NCBI RefSeq assembly: GCF_000346755.1 | Contig: NZ_ANNV01000040.1 | Coordinates: forward strand, 1 to 64,000 | Direction: 5' to 3' | DNA: 64,000 nt | Origin: Pseudomonas sp. CBZ-4 | GTDB lineage: Bacteria; Pseudomonadota; Gammaproteobacteria; Pseudomonadales; Pseudomonadaceae | Part shown: positions 25,664-35,457 of the stretch, one piece after another | Layout of the letters: each line of letters starts with the position of its first letter | How positions within the stretch are numbered: the stretch's first letter is position 1 | Made by a program: the position numbers and the translations under genes | The notes under the pieces: generated by a model | Told to the model about the DNA's origin: nothing | Seen by the model: only the letters and a program-made list of their open reading frames with translations | Databases searched by the model: none

Positions 25664-26757
25664 GTGATTCGGGGGAAAAAAAGCACCCGGCGTCCGCCAA
25701 GAAACTGCGTGACCAACGCAAGAAAGGTCAGGTCTCGCAAAGCCAGGATGTGAGCAAACTGCTGGCGCTGACGGCGATCAGTGAGGTCGCCTTGTTCACT
25801 GCCGAGACCAGCCTGCTGCGCTTTCAGCAACTGATGGTGTTGCCGATGTCACGCTTGAGCCTGCCGTTTGTGCGGGCGCTGGAAGAGGTGCTGATGGAGG
25901 GCCTGGTCATGTTCTTCTCGTTCTCTCTGTTGATGGCCGGGCTAGCGATTGCCGCGAAGCTGATTGGCAGTTGGATGCAGTTCGGCTTGCTGTTCGCCCC
26001 GGACACGCTGAAGCCGGATTTCAATCGCCTCAACCCGATCAGCCAGATCAAGCAGATGTTCTCTGCGCAGTCGCTGATGACGCTGCTGATGAGTATCGCC
26101 AAGGCGTTCCTCCTGGGCCTGATAGTGTACGTGGTGGTCTGGCCCTCCTTGGGGACGTTGATCAACCTTGCCAACAGCGATCTGCAAAGTTACCTGCTGG
26201 CGCTGATCGCGTTGTTCCGTCACTTGCTGCATGCCTGTCTGGGGCTGTTGCTGGTGTTGGCGCTGATCGATCTGACCTTGCAGAAGTATTTCTTCGCCAA
26301 GCGTATGCGCATGACGCAGGTCGAGGTCACGAAGGAATACAAGGACATGGAAGGCGACCCCCATGTGAAGGGCCAGCGTCGCGCATTGGCCCAGCAATTG
26401 GCCCAGGAGGAACCCAAGGTCAAGCTGCCCAAGCTGGAGGAGGCCGACATGCTGGTGGTCAACCCGACACACTTTGCGGTCGCCCTGTATTACCGCCCCG
26501 GCAAGACGCCGCTGCCCTTGCTGATTGGCAAAGGGACGGACGCCGAGGCCCGTCGATTGATTGCCCGAGCGAAGGCGGCCGATGTGCCAGTGGTCCAGTG
26601 TGTGTGGCTGGCCCGCACGCTCTACACCCACCAGCTCGGCACCAGCATTCCTCGTCAAACGTTGCAGGCCGTGGCGCTGATCTACCGCACGTTGCGTGAG
26701 CTGGACGACGAAGCCAAACGCGAAACCCTGGAGCTGCCGGAGCTGGAGCAACGCTGA
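25660..26757 (+). CDS. hrcU: HrcU, autocleaving export switch protein (SctU)
   Basis: 365 residues, GTG start, FlhB family. The N-terminal motif GEKKHPASAKKLRDQRKKGQ is followed by four membrane helices, and then a cytoplasmic domain with the autocleavage site NPTH in VVNPTHFAVALYYRP (about 266-280). Cleavage between Asn and Pro switches substrate class. It is the last gene of the plus-strand operon; its stop directly abuts the stop of hrpV on the other strand. Confidence 0.96.
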   Translation: MSDSGEKKHPASAKKLRDQRKKGQVSQSQDVSKLLALTAISEVALFTAETSLLRFQQLMVLPMSRLSLPFVRALEEVLMEGLVMFFSFSLLMAGLAIAAKLIGSWMQFGLLFAPDTLKPDFNRLNPISQIKQMFSAQSLMTLLMSIAKAFLLGLIVYVVVWPSLGTLINLANSDLQSYLLALIALFRHLLHACLGLLLVLALIDLTLQKYFFAKRMRMTQVEVTKEYKDMEGDPHVKGQRRALAQQLAQEEPKVKLPKLEEADMLVVNPTHFAVALYYRPGKTPLPLLIGKGTDAEARRLIARAKAADVPVVQCVWLARTLYTHQLGTSIPRQTLQAVALIYRTLRELDDEAKRETLELPELEQR

Positions 26758-27108
26758 TCAGCTGTTGGTGTGGGCGTCCAGGGCTCCAAGGTTGGCCAGC
26801 GCGAGTATCCGGCTGAGGACCTTGTCGAGGGTGTTGTGCGTGGTCGGCAGTGCATGCCAGATCACCAGTGCGTTTTCGGTATCGAGGTAGACAAAGCAGC
26901 CATCGAAGATCTGGGCCTGTTCAAGGCGCCTCTCCAGTACCCTCTGCAATTGTTTGGCTTGCAACGCTTCGCGCGCGATGTGCAGCGCTAGCCCCCGGCG
27001 TTCGCCAGCCTGCACGACGCACACTTTGATGCCGGGAGCGAGCGGCAGGTGAGCGGCAACGCCGCTCACCACGTTCTCCAGAAATACCTGGCGTTGATCG
27101 GTGGGCAT
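26758..27108 (-). CDS. hrpV: HrpV, regulator of type III expression
   Basis: 116 residues, the usual size of HrpV, with no membrane segment. In P. syringae HrpV binds and inhibits the enhancer-binding protein HrpS and is relieved by HrpG. It is last in the minus-strand operon after hrpT, as in P. syringae. Identification rests on order and size. The gene converges on hrcU with no bases between the stops. Confidence 0.82.
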   Translation of the reverse strand: MPTDQRQVFLENVVSGVAAHLPLAPGIKVCVVQAGERRGLALHIAREALQAKQLQRVLERRLEQAQIFDGCFVYLDTENALVIWHALPTTHNTLDKVLSRILALANLGALDAHTNS

Positions 27109-27119
27109 TTACGCGGTAC

Positions 27120-27323
27120 TCATCGTTCCAGCGATATGGTCTGGTAATCCGCGCGCTCTCCGGACGGGCCGGGCTCTGCGCGCATTTGCGATGGCCACCA
27201 GATCACCATCTTATCCGGGGTCGACTGGGGGCGTGAGCAGGAGTCGCCTTTGCACGTTGGGGTACAGCCAGTGACGAGCAGCACCAGGCCGGTCAGGGTG
27301 ACGCATAGCAATGGGTGTTTCAT
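27120..27323 (-). CDS. hrpT: HrpT, small outer-membrane lipoprotein
   Basis: 67 residues with a lipoprotein signal (LTGLVLLVTGC, Cys20). Short hydrophilic mature part with two further Cys. HrpT is thought to help assemble the HrcC secretin as a pilotin-like factor. Start overlaps the hrcC stop by 4 bp. Confidence 0.85.
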   Translation of the reverse strand: MKHPLLCVTLTGLVLLVTGCTPTCKGDSCSRPQSTPDKMVIWWPSQMRAEPGPSGERADYQTISLER

Positions 27324-29461
27324 GGTCGGACCTTCTGAGGAGGAGTAATCAAGGTGGGGCGGGGGACGCTCAGGTGTTCATCCTTCACCACTGGCCGCAT
27401 GGCGATAAATACCTCGGCTTCCTCTCCAGGCTTCAACCAGGCGCGCGGCCAGACGGTGACGGCCAGGGTCTGCGAGTTGCTGCATTCTTTTTCATCGATG
27501 CGCACATTGCGGTTGAACGTGTTGCGCAGCACCACGACCGCGACGTTGTATTCAGGGCCTGCGTACCACTGGCTGCGCTCGGTGCTCAGCGCCAGCAAGT
27601 CGCGGGTGCTGCACAGTGTGTTCAACCCCAGGGGCATTGGCGCCAACTTGAACGCCTTGGGCACTTGCCCTGTCACCAGGTGTGCCAGGGTGCTGATGAT
27701 GTCGCTGCGCTTGATCACGGGCTGGTGAGGGGCATATCGCCTGGCCAGCGGTGCCAGGGCTGCTTGCAATTCGACCTGGTCTGCCTGGGGCAAGTAGCGG
27801 GACGGGTCGGCTTGGTCACCGATAACGCGTGGGGTGATGATGAACAGGCGTTCACGCCGATTGTTCTGCCTTTCGCTCGAGGAGAACAATGCCTTGCCCA
27901 ACAGTGGGATATCGCCCAGCAGGGGCACCTTGTTTTGCTTATCGGTACTTTCCGTGACGTGGAAGCCACCCACCACCATTGAGCGCTTTTCCGCCATGAC
28001 GGCCTGGGTGCTGACGTTGCCGCGGCGAACATCAAGGTCTTTGAGGTTGCGTTCGGGGTTGGACTCGTCGAACGTGCCGTCCTCGATATCCACGGCCAAG
28101 TGGATCTGATGGCTTCCACGGCTGGTAATGACGCGGGGCACGACCTGGACGCTGGTACCCACGGTGACCGGCAAGATGGTTGCGTTCTCACGTCCGGGGG
28201 TCAGGTATTGAGTTCGGTTGAAGTCGATTACCGCTGGCTGGTTTTCCAGGGTGAGCACGGAGGGGTTGGACACCATGGTTGCCAGCCCCTTGGCTTCCAG
28301 CGCTCGTATATCGGCATAGAAACGGTCGCGATTTTCAATCGACAACTGCTGCGATGTGCCCGGTGCCATATTTGCGCCGCCACGGAACCGGCTGTTCTGA
28401 AACCCCCAGTTCACTCCGAATTCACGCAATTGCGTTCGCTCGATATCAAGAATGATCGTATCGATTTCCACCAGTTTGCGCGCCACATCGAGCTGGGCGA
28501 TCAACTCGCGGTACATGGCCTGGCGTTCTGGCAAGTCATAGATCAACACCGAATTGTTACGGATATCGGCTTCGACGCGAACCCGGTTGGTGGGCGTCGG
28601 CGCGCGTGGTGTGAGTGTCGCGCCACTGTCCAACGGTGTGATATTGCTGTTTGAACCGAGCATCTGCCCCAACAAGGGATTGCTCAAGCGGGGAACGTTC
28701 GGCATGAGAGGGGTGGGGAGTGAGGGGGAGCGCTGGCCCATCGCCGAGGCCATGGCATTGGGGCGTGGCTCCAGCAACCCGCGCAAAATGCTGGAAACGC
28801 CCGGGATGATCAGCGTCGCACCGCGATATTCCAATGGGCGATCCGCGGCATTGGCGAACTTCAGCGGGAAGCTCAGCACCGCCTGTTTTTCATCCGCTGA
28901 GCGGCGTTGGCTGCTGAACTGCTTGATTTGTTCGATGTAGCGCCGAGGGCCAGAGACCAGTACGACACCATCCTCGGGCAACTCACCCCAGCCGAAGCGA
29001 CTATCGAGCAGGCCAATATCGGTGAGGGCCTGCTTGAGGTCGGCAATGGTCTCTGAGGAGACCTCCAGGCGTGCGGACTCTTGTTGGTCCAGCGTGCTGA
29101 CGTAGAGCGTGTTGTTGTACATGTACCATTGGAAGCGATGCTCCACTCCCAGGCGGTCGAGCAATGACTGCGGGGTATTGGCGCGTATCTTGCCATTGAC
29201 GATGCCCTCCAGCAGCCCCTCGATTTGCAGTTGCGTACCAAAGGTCTGGGCAAAGTCTTCGAGCACATCCCGCACTGGCTTATGCTCGGCTTCATAAGCG
29301 TAGGCGGTGTTTTTCCACGCGGGAGGGATGGCGGCCAACGCGCTTTCTGCTGAACCCAGCAGCCAGAAAAACAGGAACACATTGCACCAATGGGCTCGTT
29401 TGGCTGAAACCCCGGACGAGCCAAGGCACAAGCGATTACCCTTATGGGTCTTGTTAGGCAT
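27320..29461 (-). CDS. hrcC: HrcC, outer-membrane secretin (SctC)
   Basis: 713 residues from ATG 29461 (MPNKTHKGNR), chosen because the hydrophobic signal segment (VFLFFWLLGSAESALA) follows it at a sensible distance; the frame is open to 29554. N-domains (about 50-330) precede the secretin core with VPLLGDIPLLGKALF and ERLFIITPRVI (about 520-560), the hallmark of secretins. It forms the outer-membrane ring. Starts 15 bp after the hrpG stop. Confidence 0.94.
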   Translation of the reverse strand: MPNKTHKGNRLCLGSSGVSAKRAHWCNVFLFFWLLGSAESALAAIPPAWKNTAYAYEAEHKPVRDVLEDFAQTFGTQLQIEGLLEGIVNGKIRANTPQSLLDRLGVEHRFQWYMYNNTLYVSTLDQQESARLEVSSETIADLKQALTDIGLLDSRFGWGELPEDGVVLVSGPRRYIEQIKQFSSQRRSADEKQAVLSFPLKFANAADRPLEYRGATLIIPGVSSILRGLLEPRPNAMASAMGQRSPSLPTPLMPNVPRLSNPLLGQMLGSNSNITPLDSGATLTPRAPTPTNRVRVEADIRNNSVLIYDLPERQAMYRELIAQLDVARKLVEIDTIILDIERTQLREFGVNWGFQNSRFRGGANMAPGTSQQLSIENRDRFYADIRALEAKGLATMVSNPSVLTLENQPAVIDFNRTQYLTPGRENATILPVTVGTSVQVVPRVITSRGSHQIHLAVDIEDGTFDESNPERNLKDLDVRRGNVSTQAVMAEKRSMVVGGFHVTESTDKQNKVPLLGDIPLLGKALFSSSERQNNRRERLFIITPRVIGDQADPSRYLPQADQVELQAALAPLARRYAPHQPVIKRSDIISTLAHLVTGQVPKAFKLAPMPLGLNTLCSTRDLLALSTERSQWYAGPEYNVAVVVLRNTFNRNVRIDEKECSNSQTLAVTVWPRAWLKPGEEAEVFIAMRPVVKDEHLSVPRPTLITPPQKVRP

Positions 29462-29475
29462 AGACAGTTCTCTGA

Positions 29476-29868
29476 TTAGTACGAGCGTGAACGTAGCGAG
29501 GTAGGTTTGAGGTTGGGGGCTGGACGAGCAAGGCGTACGACGATTGCGCGCCATGTGTCGCGTTGGTTGAGTAATGCCTCAAGGCAGTCGAGTACGTAGG
29601 CTTCTCCGCGATCAGTACGCAGGCTTTGAATCAGCCATAGCGCCCCCGTGTCAGCTTTTTGCGCCAGTGCACCCTGGAAATGGTTCAAGCTGGCCGCGCC
29701 CAGGCGCAGCCAGCCTTGCAAGGCAGGGTTGTCGGGTATCGCTGAGGTCAGTTGAGCACTCAGTAAAACGCTGTCTCCCTGACGTTGCAGGGTGACTTCG
29801 TCGTCGCCTTCAAAGATGGCGATTTCCCTCTCTGCGCCGCTCAACCAGTTACCCACGAATGCTTTCAT
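29476..29868 (-). CDS. hrpG: HrpG, chaperone-like regulatory protein
   Basis: 130 residues with the acidic, mixed alpha/beta character of type III chaperones. In P. syringae HrpG is an anti-anti-activator that sequesters HrpV. Position between hrpF and hrcC matches. Start abuts the hrpF stop exactly. Confidence 0.8.
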   Translation of the reverse strand: MKAFVGNWLSGAEREIAIFEGDDEVTLQRQGDSVLLSAQLTSAIPDNPALQGWLRLGAASLNHFQGALAQKADTGALWLIQSLRTDRGEAYVLDCLEALLNQRDTWRAIVVRLARPAPNLKPTSLRSRSY

Positions 29869-30084
29869 TTACTGGAAGCTTTCAATAGTTGTTTTGAGCA
29901 TTTGGTTGATCGTTTTACCGTGTTCATTATAAAGCGCGAACGTCACCTCTCTGCGCGTTACTAGATTGTGGAATAACTCACTATCTTCGGCGGCCAGGCT
30001 TTCTTCAAAGCCGGACTTGAACTCCTTATATGTAGATGTTTTATTTCGGGCAATCGAATGAGTCAACTCTTTGAAAAAGTCCAT
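29869..30084 (-). CDS. hrpF: HrpF, small chaperone-like protein
   Basis: 71 residues, helical, (KELTHSIARNKTSTYKEFKSG at the start, in part). In P. syringae HrpF is needed for pilin secretion and may be a chaperone for HrpA, like YscE. There is a 90-bp gap to hrpE upstream, where P. syringae has a separate hrp box; I see none matching here. Confidence 0.8.
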   Translation of the reverse strand: MDFFKELTHSIARNKTSTYKEFKSGFEESLAAEDSELFHNLVTRREVTFALYNEHGKTINQMLKTTIESFQ

Positions 30085-30173
30085 GATTTTCCCTCTGCGT
30101 TTTATTGTTGATCAGTGAATTAAACAGCCAAGGTGGAGTGCTGAATATAAATAAAGTCTTCGTCTTCGTAGGA

Positions 30174-30770
30174 TTAGATCTCGATCGAGTACTCTTTGCC
30201 CTGATTGAAAAAAGTGTCGATCATGGCGTCCCAGCTGATACGGAAGTCTCCTTCATCTGTTTTCAGAACGAGCGTCTGAGGAGGAATCGTGTCGTCGGCA
30301 TTTAACTTCCAGAATCTGCTCTTGTGACGGGTCAGGCACTCTCTGATCTCCTCGATATCATGGGGATGGCAGAGCAGCGTCGCGCTGACTTCCTGGACTT
30401 GACTCTCCAACAACTGCTTCAACAGCGCTGCAAGCCTTTGCGGGGCAGCCGTCTCGTCGAGCAGACAGCGAATGGCCTGGTTGGTGATGGCGGTCGCGTA
30501 GTGTTCAAGGTTGTCGCACATCGCTTGACGGTCGAGTTCCCATTGCTTGAATTGAGCGTCGGCGCGTTGCCAGATTTCCAGTGAAGCTTGTTCAAGCAAG
30601 GCCTCGCATTTTTTCTCGGCCTGGCTTATCAATTCGTCGGCCTGGGCATGGGCGCGATTCAAGAGCTGGCTGGCGTGTTCCCAATCGGCAAACTCTTCCC
30701 GCCGGATGAGGCTTCCTCGTGCACCGGATGCGCCCTCGCGCAATTCAATAGTATGTCGGCATAACATCAC
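30174..30770 (-). CDS. hrpE: HrpE, ATPase stator (SctL)
   Basis: 198 residues, FliH/YscL family. A long Ala/Glu/Gln-rich helix (about 20-90) is followed by a globular end. It ties the HrcN ATPase to the HrcQ platform. Overlaps hrpD by 26 bp. Confidence 0.88.
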   Translation of the reverse strand: MMLCRHTIELREGASGARGSLIRREEFADWEHASQLLNRAHAQADELISQAEKKCEALLEQASLEIWQRADAQFKQWELDRQAMCDNLEHYATAITNQAIRCLLDETAAPQRLAALLKQLLESQVQEVSATLLCHPHDIEEIRECLTRHKSRFWKLNADDTIPPQTLVLKTDEGDFRISWDAMIDTFFNQGKEYSIEI

Positions 30771-31350
30771 TGCTTTCCTCGTCCGTACGAGACAGGGGCA
30801 TGTTGTCGCTCGCCATGGCTGTGACGCGCCAGACGACGGCCTGCCACAGCGTGTTCAATCGGCTGCTGACATGTTTGAGCGGGGCGTTTGCTCTTTCAGC
30901 CTCGTTCACACGTGTACGGGGGAAGCGCAATCGAAGACGCTGCCAGGTAGCGGGTTCAACCCAGCTATGAAGCAGCCGCAGTGGATCGGAGTGTGGCGGC
31001 AGCATGGCAGGGGGTAACGCCATGGCGAGGCGCATGCACCACTGATGATGACGCTCACTCAATGGCGCTGCAGCTTCGGGGTTGACCGTGTGGCTAACCA
31101 GTGTCAGCACCAGGTTGAGTTGCTCCGTTGAGGCCAGGGCCAACCGAAGCACTGTGGCTTGAGGCGCAGCGGGCAGGCAGGCGACAAATCCCGCAAGGTT
31201 GTCTGGCACTGACCGACCGCAACGAAAAAGCCTTTCAATGTCACGATACTCGTCACCCCTCCAGTCTTCGTGAGCATCCTTCCAGGGAAAAGCCCACCAT
31301 TGAGCCCAGGCCAGTTGTTCATGCATGGGAGGATCGGGTCTAGGTGCCAT
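30745..31350 (-). CDS. hrpD: HrpD, accessory sorting-platform protein (SctK)
   Basis: 201 residues from ATG 31350 (MAPRPDPPMHEQLAW), inside the end of hrcJ (11-bp overlap); the frame is open from a TTG at 31563 but that part only mirrors hrcJ. Trp-rich, poorly conserved protein in the SctK/HrpD position between hrcJ and hrpE. SctK links the platform to the inner ring. Positional call. Confidence 0.78.
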   Translation of the reverse strand: MAPRPDPPMHEQLAWAQWWAFPWKDAHEDWRGDEYRDIERLFRCGRSVPDNLAGFVACLPAAPQATVLRLALASTEQLNLVLTLVSHTVNPEAAAPLSERHHQWCMRLAMALPPAMLPPHSDPLRLLHSWVEPATWQRLRLRFPRTRVNEAERANAPLKHVSSRLNTLWQAVVWRVTAMASDNMPLSRTDEESSDVMPTYY

Positions 31351-32140
31351 GCGTTGACTCCGTTGAGTCGTCTGCAAAAACCGGCCCCTGCGGAGGACGC
31401 TTGCGCCGAACTTGCAAGAAGATCGTGGCGGCCACGGCCGAAGCCAGACCGAGCAGCAAAACCATGACGCTGGTTCGCCAGAACCCGAGATCTTCGCCGG
31501 GCACCAGGAAGGGGCCGAAGTACACCAGGCGTTGTTGTTCCTGATAAGTGGAGGCAGGTACAAACACCACGGTGAGTTTTTGCGGGTTGTCCACTGCCGC
31601 AGTCATCCCAGGGATACTGCTCGCCACCATTCTGCGAACCCGCGCGCGGATGTTGTCGGGGTCCAGGCGTGGATCATGCTTGATGAATACGGAAGCGGAT
31701 GCCGGTTGGACGGGCTCTCCTGGTGCTATGCGTTCAGGCAGCACGACATGCACGCGTGCGACGATGACACCGTCAATCTTGGACAGGGTGGTTTCAAGCT
31801 CTTGGGATAGGGCATAGATGTAGCGGGCGCGCTCTTCCAGCGGGGTGGAAATTACCCCTTCCTTGCGAAACGTATCCCCCATGGTGGCCCTGGCCATTCG
31901 AGGAAGACCGGCGGCTTCCAAGGTACGTACGGCGCGCCCGATGTCGCTTGTATTGACCGTCACGACGACACCATCCTTGGCCGGGATTTTCTGTGCGCGA
32001 ATATGTTTATCAGCCAGTTCGGCTACGACTTCATTGGCTTCCTGCTCGGAAAGTTGTCGATGAAGTTCCACCCGGTCACTGCATCCGCTCAATATAAAAG
32101 CCAGGCTCAAGACTAAAACGACAAGCAATGAGTTATTCAT
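31340..32140 (-). CDS. hrcJ: HrcJ, inner-membrane ring lipoprotein (SctJ)
   Basis: 266 residues from ATG 32140 (MNNSLLVVLVLSLAFILSGC), giving a clean lipoprotein signal with lipobox Cys20. YscJ/FliF domain with LSEQEANEVVAELADKHI, EERARYIYALSQELE and VARVHVVLPE, then a C-terminal transmembrane helix (about 225-245). Forms the 24-subunit ring with HrpQ. Starts 2 bp after the hrpB stop. Confidence 0.94.
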   Translation of the reverse strand: MNNSLLVVLVLSLAFILSGCSDRVELHRQLSEQEANEVVAELADKHIRAQKIPAKDGVVVTVNTSDIGRAVRTLEAAGLPRMARATMGDTFRKEGVISTPLEERARYIYALSQELETTLSKIDGVIVARVHVVLPERIAPGEPVQPASASVFIKHDPRLDPDNIRARVRRMVASSIPGMTAAVDNPQKLTVVFVPASTYQEQQRLVYFGPFLVPGEDLGFWRTSVMVLLLGLASAVAATIFLQVRRKRPPQGPVFADDSTESTHGT

Positions 32141-32142
32141 GC

Positions 32143-32514
32143 TCAAGACTGCATGTTGCCGATTTTGTCGACGCATTGTGTTGTCTTGGCAAGGCATTTC
32201 ACCATCAGTTGTGATGTGAGTTGTGCGTTATTCAGCTCGCGTGGATAAGTGCCGATGGCCTCGACATCAATACCTTTTTTGGTTGAGCGGATTAATTTTG
32301 CGAAGCCATCTCTCGAGTTGCTGAGGTGCTTAGAGGCCTCTGTCAAAAGGAGTGATACTTCAGGCCTGTCAGAGACCGTGTGCATCGGGCGTGAGCCGTC
32401 GAGCATCGATGCGAAAAAACTGACGTCCGTACGGTCCGCCGATTGTTCCGGTGTTGCACGGTTATGTTCAACACTCCTGCCGGTCTGTGAGAAGAGGTCG
32501 TTTACTATTTGCAT
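32143..32514 (-). CDS. hrpB: HrpB, inner rod protein (SctI)
   Basis: 123 residues with the C-terminal amphipathic helix typical of inner rods (ELNNAQLTSQLMVKCLAKTT, in part). HrpB is secreted and connects export gate and pilus. It follows the pilin candidate, with a large hairpin between them; hrpZ, which stands between hrpA and hrpB in P. syringae, is absent. Confidence 0.85.
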   Translation of the reverse strand: MQIVNDLFSQTGRSVEHNRATPEQSADRTDVSFFASMLDGSRPMHTVSDRPEVSLLLTEASKHLSNSRDGFAKLIRSTKKGIDVEAIGTYPRELNNAQLTSQLMVKCLAKTTQCVDKIGNMQS

Positions 32515-32585
32515 GGCGTGTCTACTCGATGAGGGGAGGGCAGGCGCTCTCCATAAAGGCGCATTTAACGGGGCTGTCGAGCGGG

Positions 32586-32636
32586 TGGGATGATTACCTT
32601 TCGGGCGGTTACGCCTGAAAGGTAATCGTTCATCCC
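32586..32636 (-). other. Strong hairpin between pilin gene and hrpB
   Basis: GATTACCTTTC (32592-32602) pairs perfectly with GAAAGGTAATC (32617-32627), and the stem continues outward with GGGATGA/TCATCCC past a 2-nt bulge. There is no T run after it on the minus strand, so it is more likely an mRNA-stability or processing element than a true terminator. Confidence 0.7.
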
Positions 32637-32640
32637 GTAC

Positions 32641-32853
32641 TTATTGACCGGAACCCGACCGGATCAACGCTTGAATGTTCTTTACTTCAGCGCTCTTCCA
32701 GCCGTTTTTTATTGCATCAGCCTTCATCTTCTCGAAGATGGCTTCGGCTGATCCCTCACCGCCGCCGCCGCCTCCTCCTGCCCCACCTAAACCGCCTAGA
32801 TACGAATCTGCCTGATTCAAAGCGTTAACACCGCTTAGTGCGCCAATATTCAT
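32641..32853 (-). CDS. hrpA: Putative Hrp pilin (HrpA/RspA-like)
   Basis: 70 residues. The N-terminal part is small-residue rich with a run of seven glycines (about 26-32); the C-terminal part is a single amphipathic helix (EAIFEKMKADAIKNGWKSAE, in part). It is the first gene after an hrp box and stands before hrpB, the pilin position. It is shorter than P. syringae HrpA (about 110 residues), but small helical filament subunits diverge freely. A different secreted protein cannot be excluded. Confidence 0.6.
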   Translation of the reverse strand: MNIGALSGVNALNQADSYLGGLGGAGGGGGGGEGSAEAIFEKMKADAIKNGWKSAEVKNIQALIRSGSGQ

Positions 32854-32950
32854 ATGAAAATCCTACTCTGGTTGCTCGGGTTGTTGATTTGCCAGCGGTC
32901 AAATCACGGTAACGTATAAGTTTGTACATAAATTTGCGTCTGGCCATGAC

Positions 32951-32978
32951 TGCGTGGCCTGTACGGGTAAAACGTTCC
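32951..32978 (-). promoter_or_regulatory. hrp box upstream of the hrpA-like gene
   Basis: On the minus strand GGAACG, 15 bp, CCACGCA. It departs from GGAACC-N15-CCACNNA in one base. It lies about 100 bp before the pilin start and drives the second HrpL operon. Confidence 0.75.
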
Positions 32979-33087
32979 AGATGTTTCTAACTCACGATGT
33001 TGCTGAATATTTCTCAAGCGGCAGTTTAATCAGGCATTTTGGGGGCTGGGCTATACGGTCTTCTTGTCACTGTTGGGGCGACTGAAC

Positions 33088-34026
33088 TCATGCCAGTGAT
33101 ATGTCCAACTGTTTCATCCTGTAATACAGTGTGCGTTTGGCAATTCCCAGTTCAATTGACACGGTATCCACACAGTGGTTGTGGCGGCTCATCGACTCTT
33201 CAATAAACGCTTTTTCAATTTGTTGCAGGCGTGCTTTGAGCTCTAGTTGGGGGGAGGGTTGGCTGCGCGCGGTAGTTGAAAGCGGTGGGAGGCCCAAGAC
33301 AAACCGTTTTGCCGTCGAGCGTAACTCGCGAACGTTGCCCAGCCAGGGGTGGCAGAGCAGTTGTTGCAGCAGGCTGCTAGAGGGCGGTGGGGGGGCGCAT
33401 TTGAACTGGTCGGCTTCTTCCTGGATCATTTCCAGAAACAACGGGATGATGCGTTCGGGCTGCTCCCGCAGGGCCGGAAGTTGAATGTTGACCACATTCA
33501 GTCGAAAGTACAGATCGCGCCTGAAGGCTCTCTGTTCGACCATGATGTCCAGGGACTGCTGGGCCGACGCGATGACGCGCATGTCCACGGGAATCAACCG
33601 GGTCGAGCCCAGGCGCTCTACTCCACGGCACTCCAGCACGCGAAGGAGCTTGGCTTGCAGGCTCAAGGGCATGCTGTCGATCTCGTCGAGGTACAGGGTA
33701 CCCAGGTGGGCGGCCTCGACGAATCCTGCCCTTGATTGCATTGCCCCGGTATAGGCGCCGCTGTTGACACCGAACAGCTGGCTTTCCGCGAGGCTTTCCG
33801 GGATCGCCGCACAGTTCACGGCAACAAAATTACCTTGCCGGCCCGATAACGTATGAATGCGTTGTGCCAGTGTATCTTTGCCGGTACCGGTTTCTCCCAA
33901 TAACAGGATGTCGACATTGAGAGTGGCGGTGCTGTTAAGCGTGGTTTCAATTTCCTGATCGTCGATGAGTGAGGCGTCTGTTCTGTTATCCCCTAGGACG
34001 TGAGCCGACATCGATTGATACTCCAT
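33088..34026 (-). CDS. rspR: HrpR/HrpS-type sigma-54 enhancer-binding protein (RspR)
   Basis: 312 residues: no receiver domain, an AAA+ domain with Walker A LGETGTGKDTLA (about 43-54), the GAFTGA loop present as GAYTGA, Walker B LYLDEID, and a C-terminal Fis-type HTH (VSIELGIAKRTLYYRMKQL). It matches HrpR/HrpS size. P. syringae has two paralogues acting as a heterohexamer; only one is present here. It should activate the sigma-54 promoter of hrpL. In P. syringae HrpV inhibits the equivalent protein. Confidence 0.9.
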   Translation of the reverse strand: MEYQSMSAHVLGDNRTDASLIDDQEIETTLNSTATLNVDILLLGETGTGKDTLAQRIHTLSGRQGNFVAVNCAAIPESLAESQLFGVNSGAYTGAMQSRAGFVEAAHLGTLYLDEIDSMPLSLQAKLLRVLECRGVERLGSTRLIPVDMRVIASAQQSLDIMVEQRAFRRDLYFRLNVVNIQLPALREQPERIIPLFLEMIQEEADQFKCAPPPPSSSLLQQLLCHPWLGNVRELRSTAKRFVLGLPPLSTTARSQPSPQLELKARLQQIEKAFIEESMSRHNHCVDTVSIELGIAKRTLYYRMKQLDISLA

Positions 34027-34273
34027 GTTCGCTGTTGCGTCACTGTCGGAAAGTCGGTGTGCAAGTGCCAGTTCAGTAAACCGCAGAATATAAAAGTTGT
34101 CATCCGTCGTGCAGGGGGTTATGTACCGGATTGATGTAGGAAAAGATATATAAGGTTAAGGCTTTTATCCGTTTGTATTGTTGTTGGATAAAAGGGTTGT
34201 CGTGTAAGTAGGAGGTTTCTGAGAAGTTCGAGTATTTGGATGTGGTTGTTAGGTGCTTTAACTAAAGTGCTGG

Positions 34274-34312
34274 CCACAAAAAAGCCGATGCAATGCATCG
34301 GCTTTTTTGTGG
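34274..34312. terminator. Bidirectional terminator between rspR and ychF
   Basis: A 39-bp palindrome, CCACAAAAAAGCCGATGCA then its complement, gives a stable hairpin with A and T runs on both sides. It ends ychF transcription (minus strand). The rest of 34027-34335 holds no gene. Confidence 0.85.
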
Positions 34313-34335
34313 GTGACAAGTGCTGCGCGTGGTAC

Positions 34336-35436
<1,101 letters not shown>

Positions 35437-35457
35437 GGTGTTTCCCCTCGGTAAGAG

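Noticed and set aside
30085..30173. A separate hrp box before hrpF
   Set aside because: No GGAACC-N15/16-CCAC match on the minus strand in or near the 90-bp gap; hrpF-hrpV probably read through from the hrpA promoter.
31351..31563. TTG-start extension of hrpD
   Set aside because: The added 71 residues lie in the hrcJ coding region and are Trp/Cys/Arg-rich nonsense; ATG 31350 fits the usual overlap.
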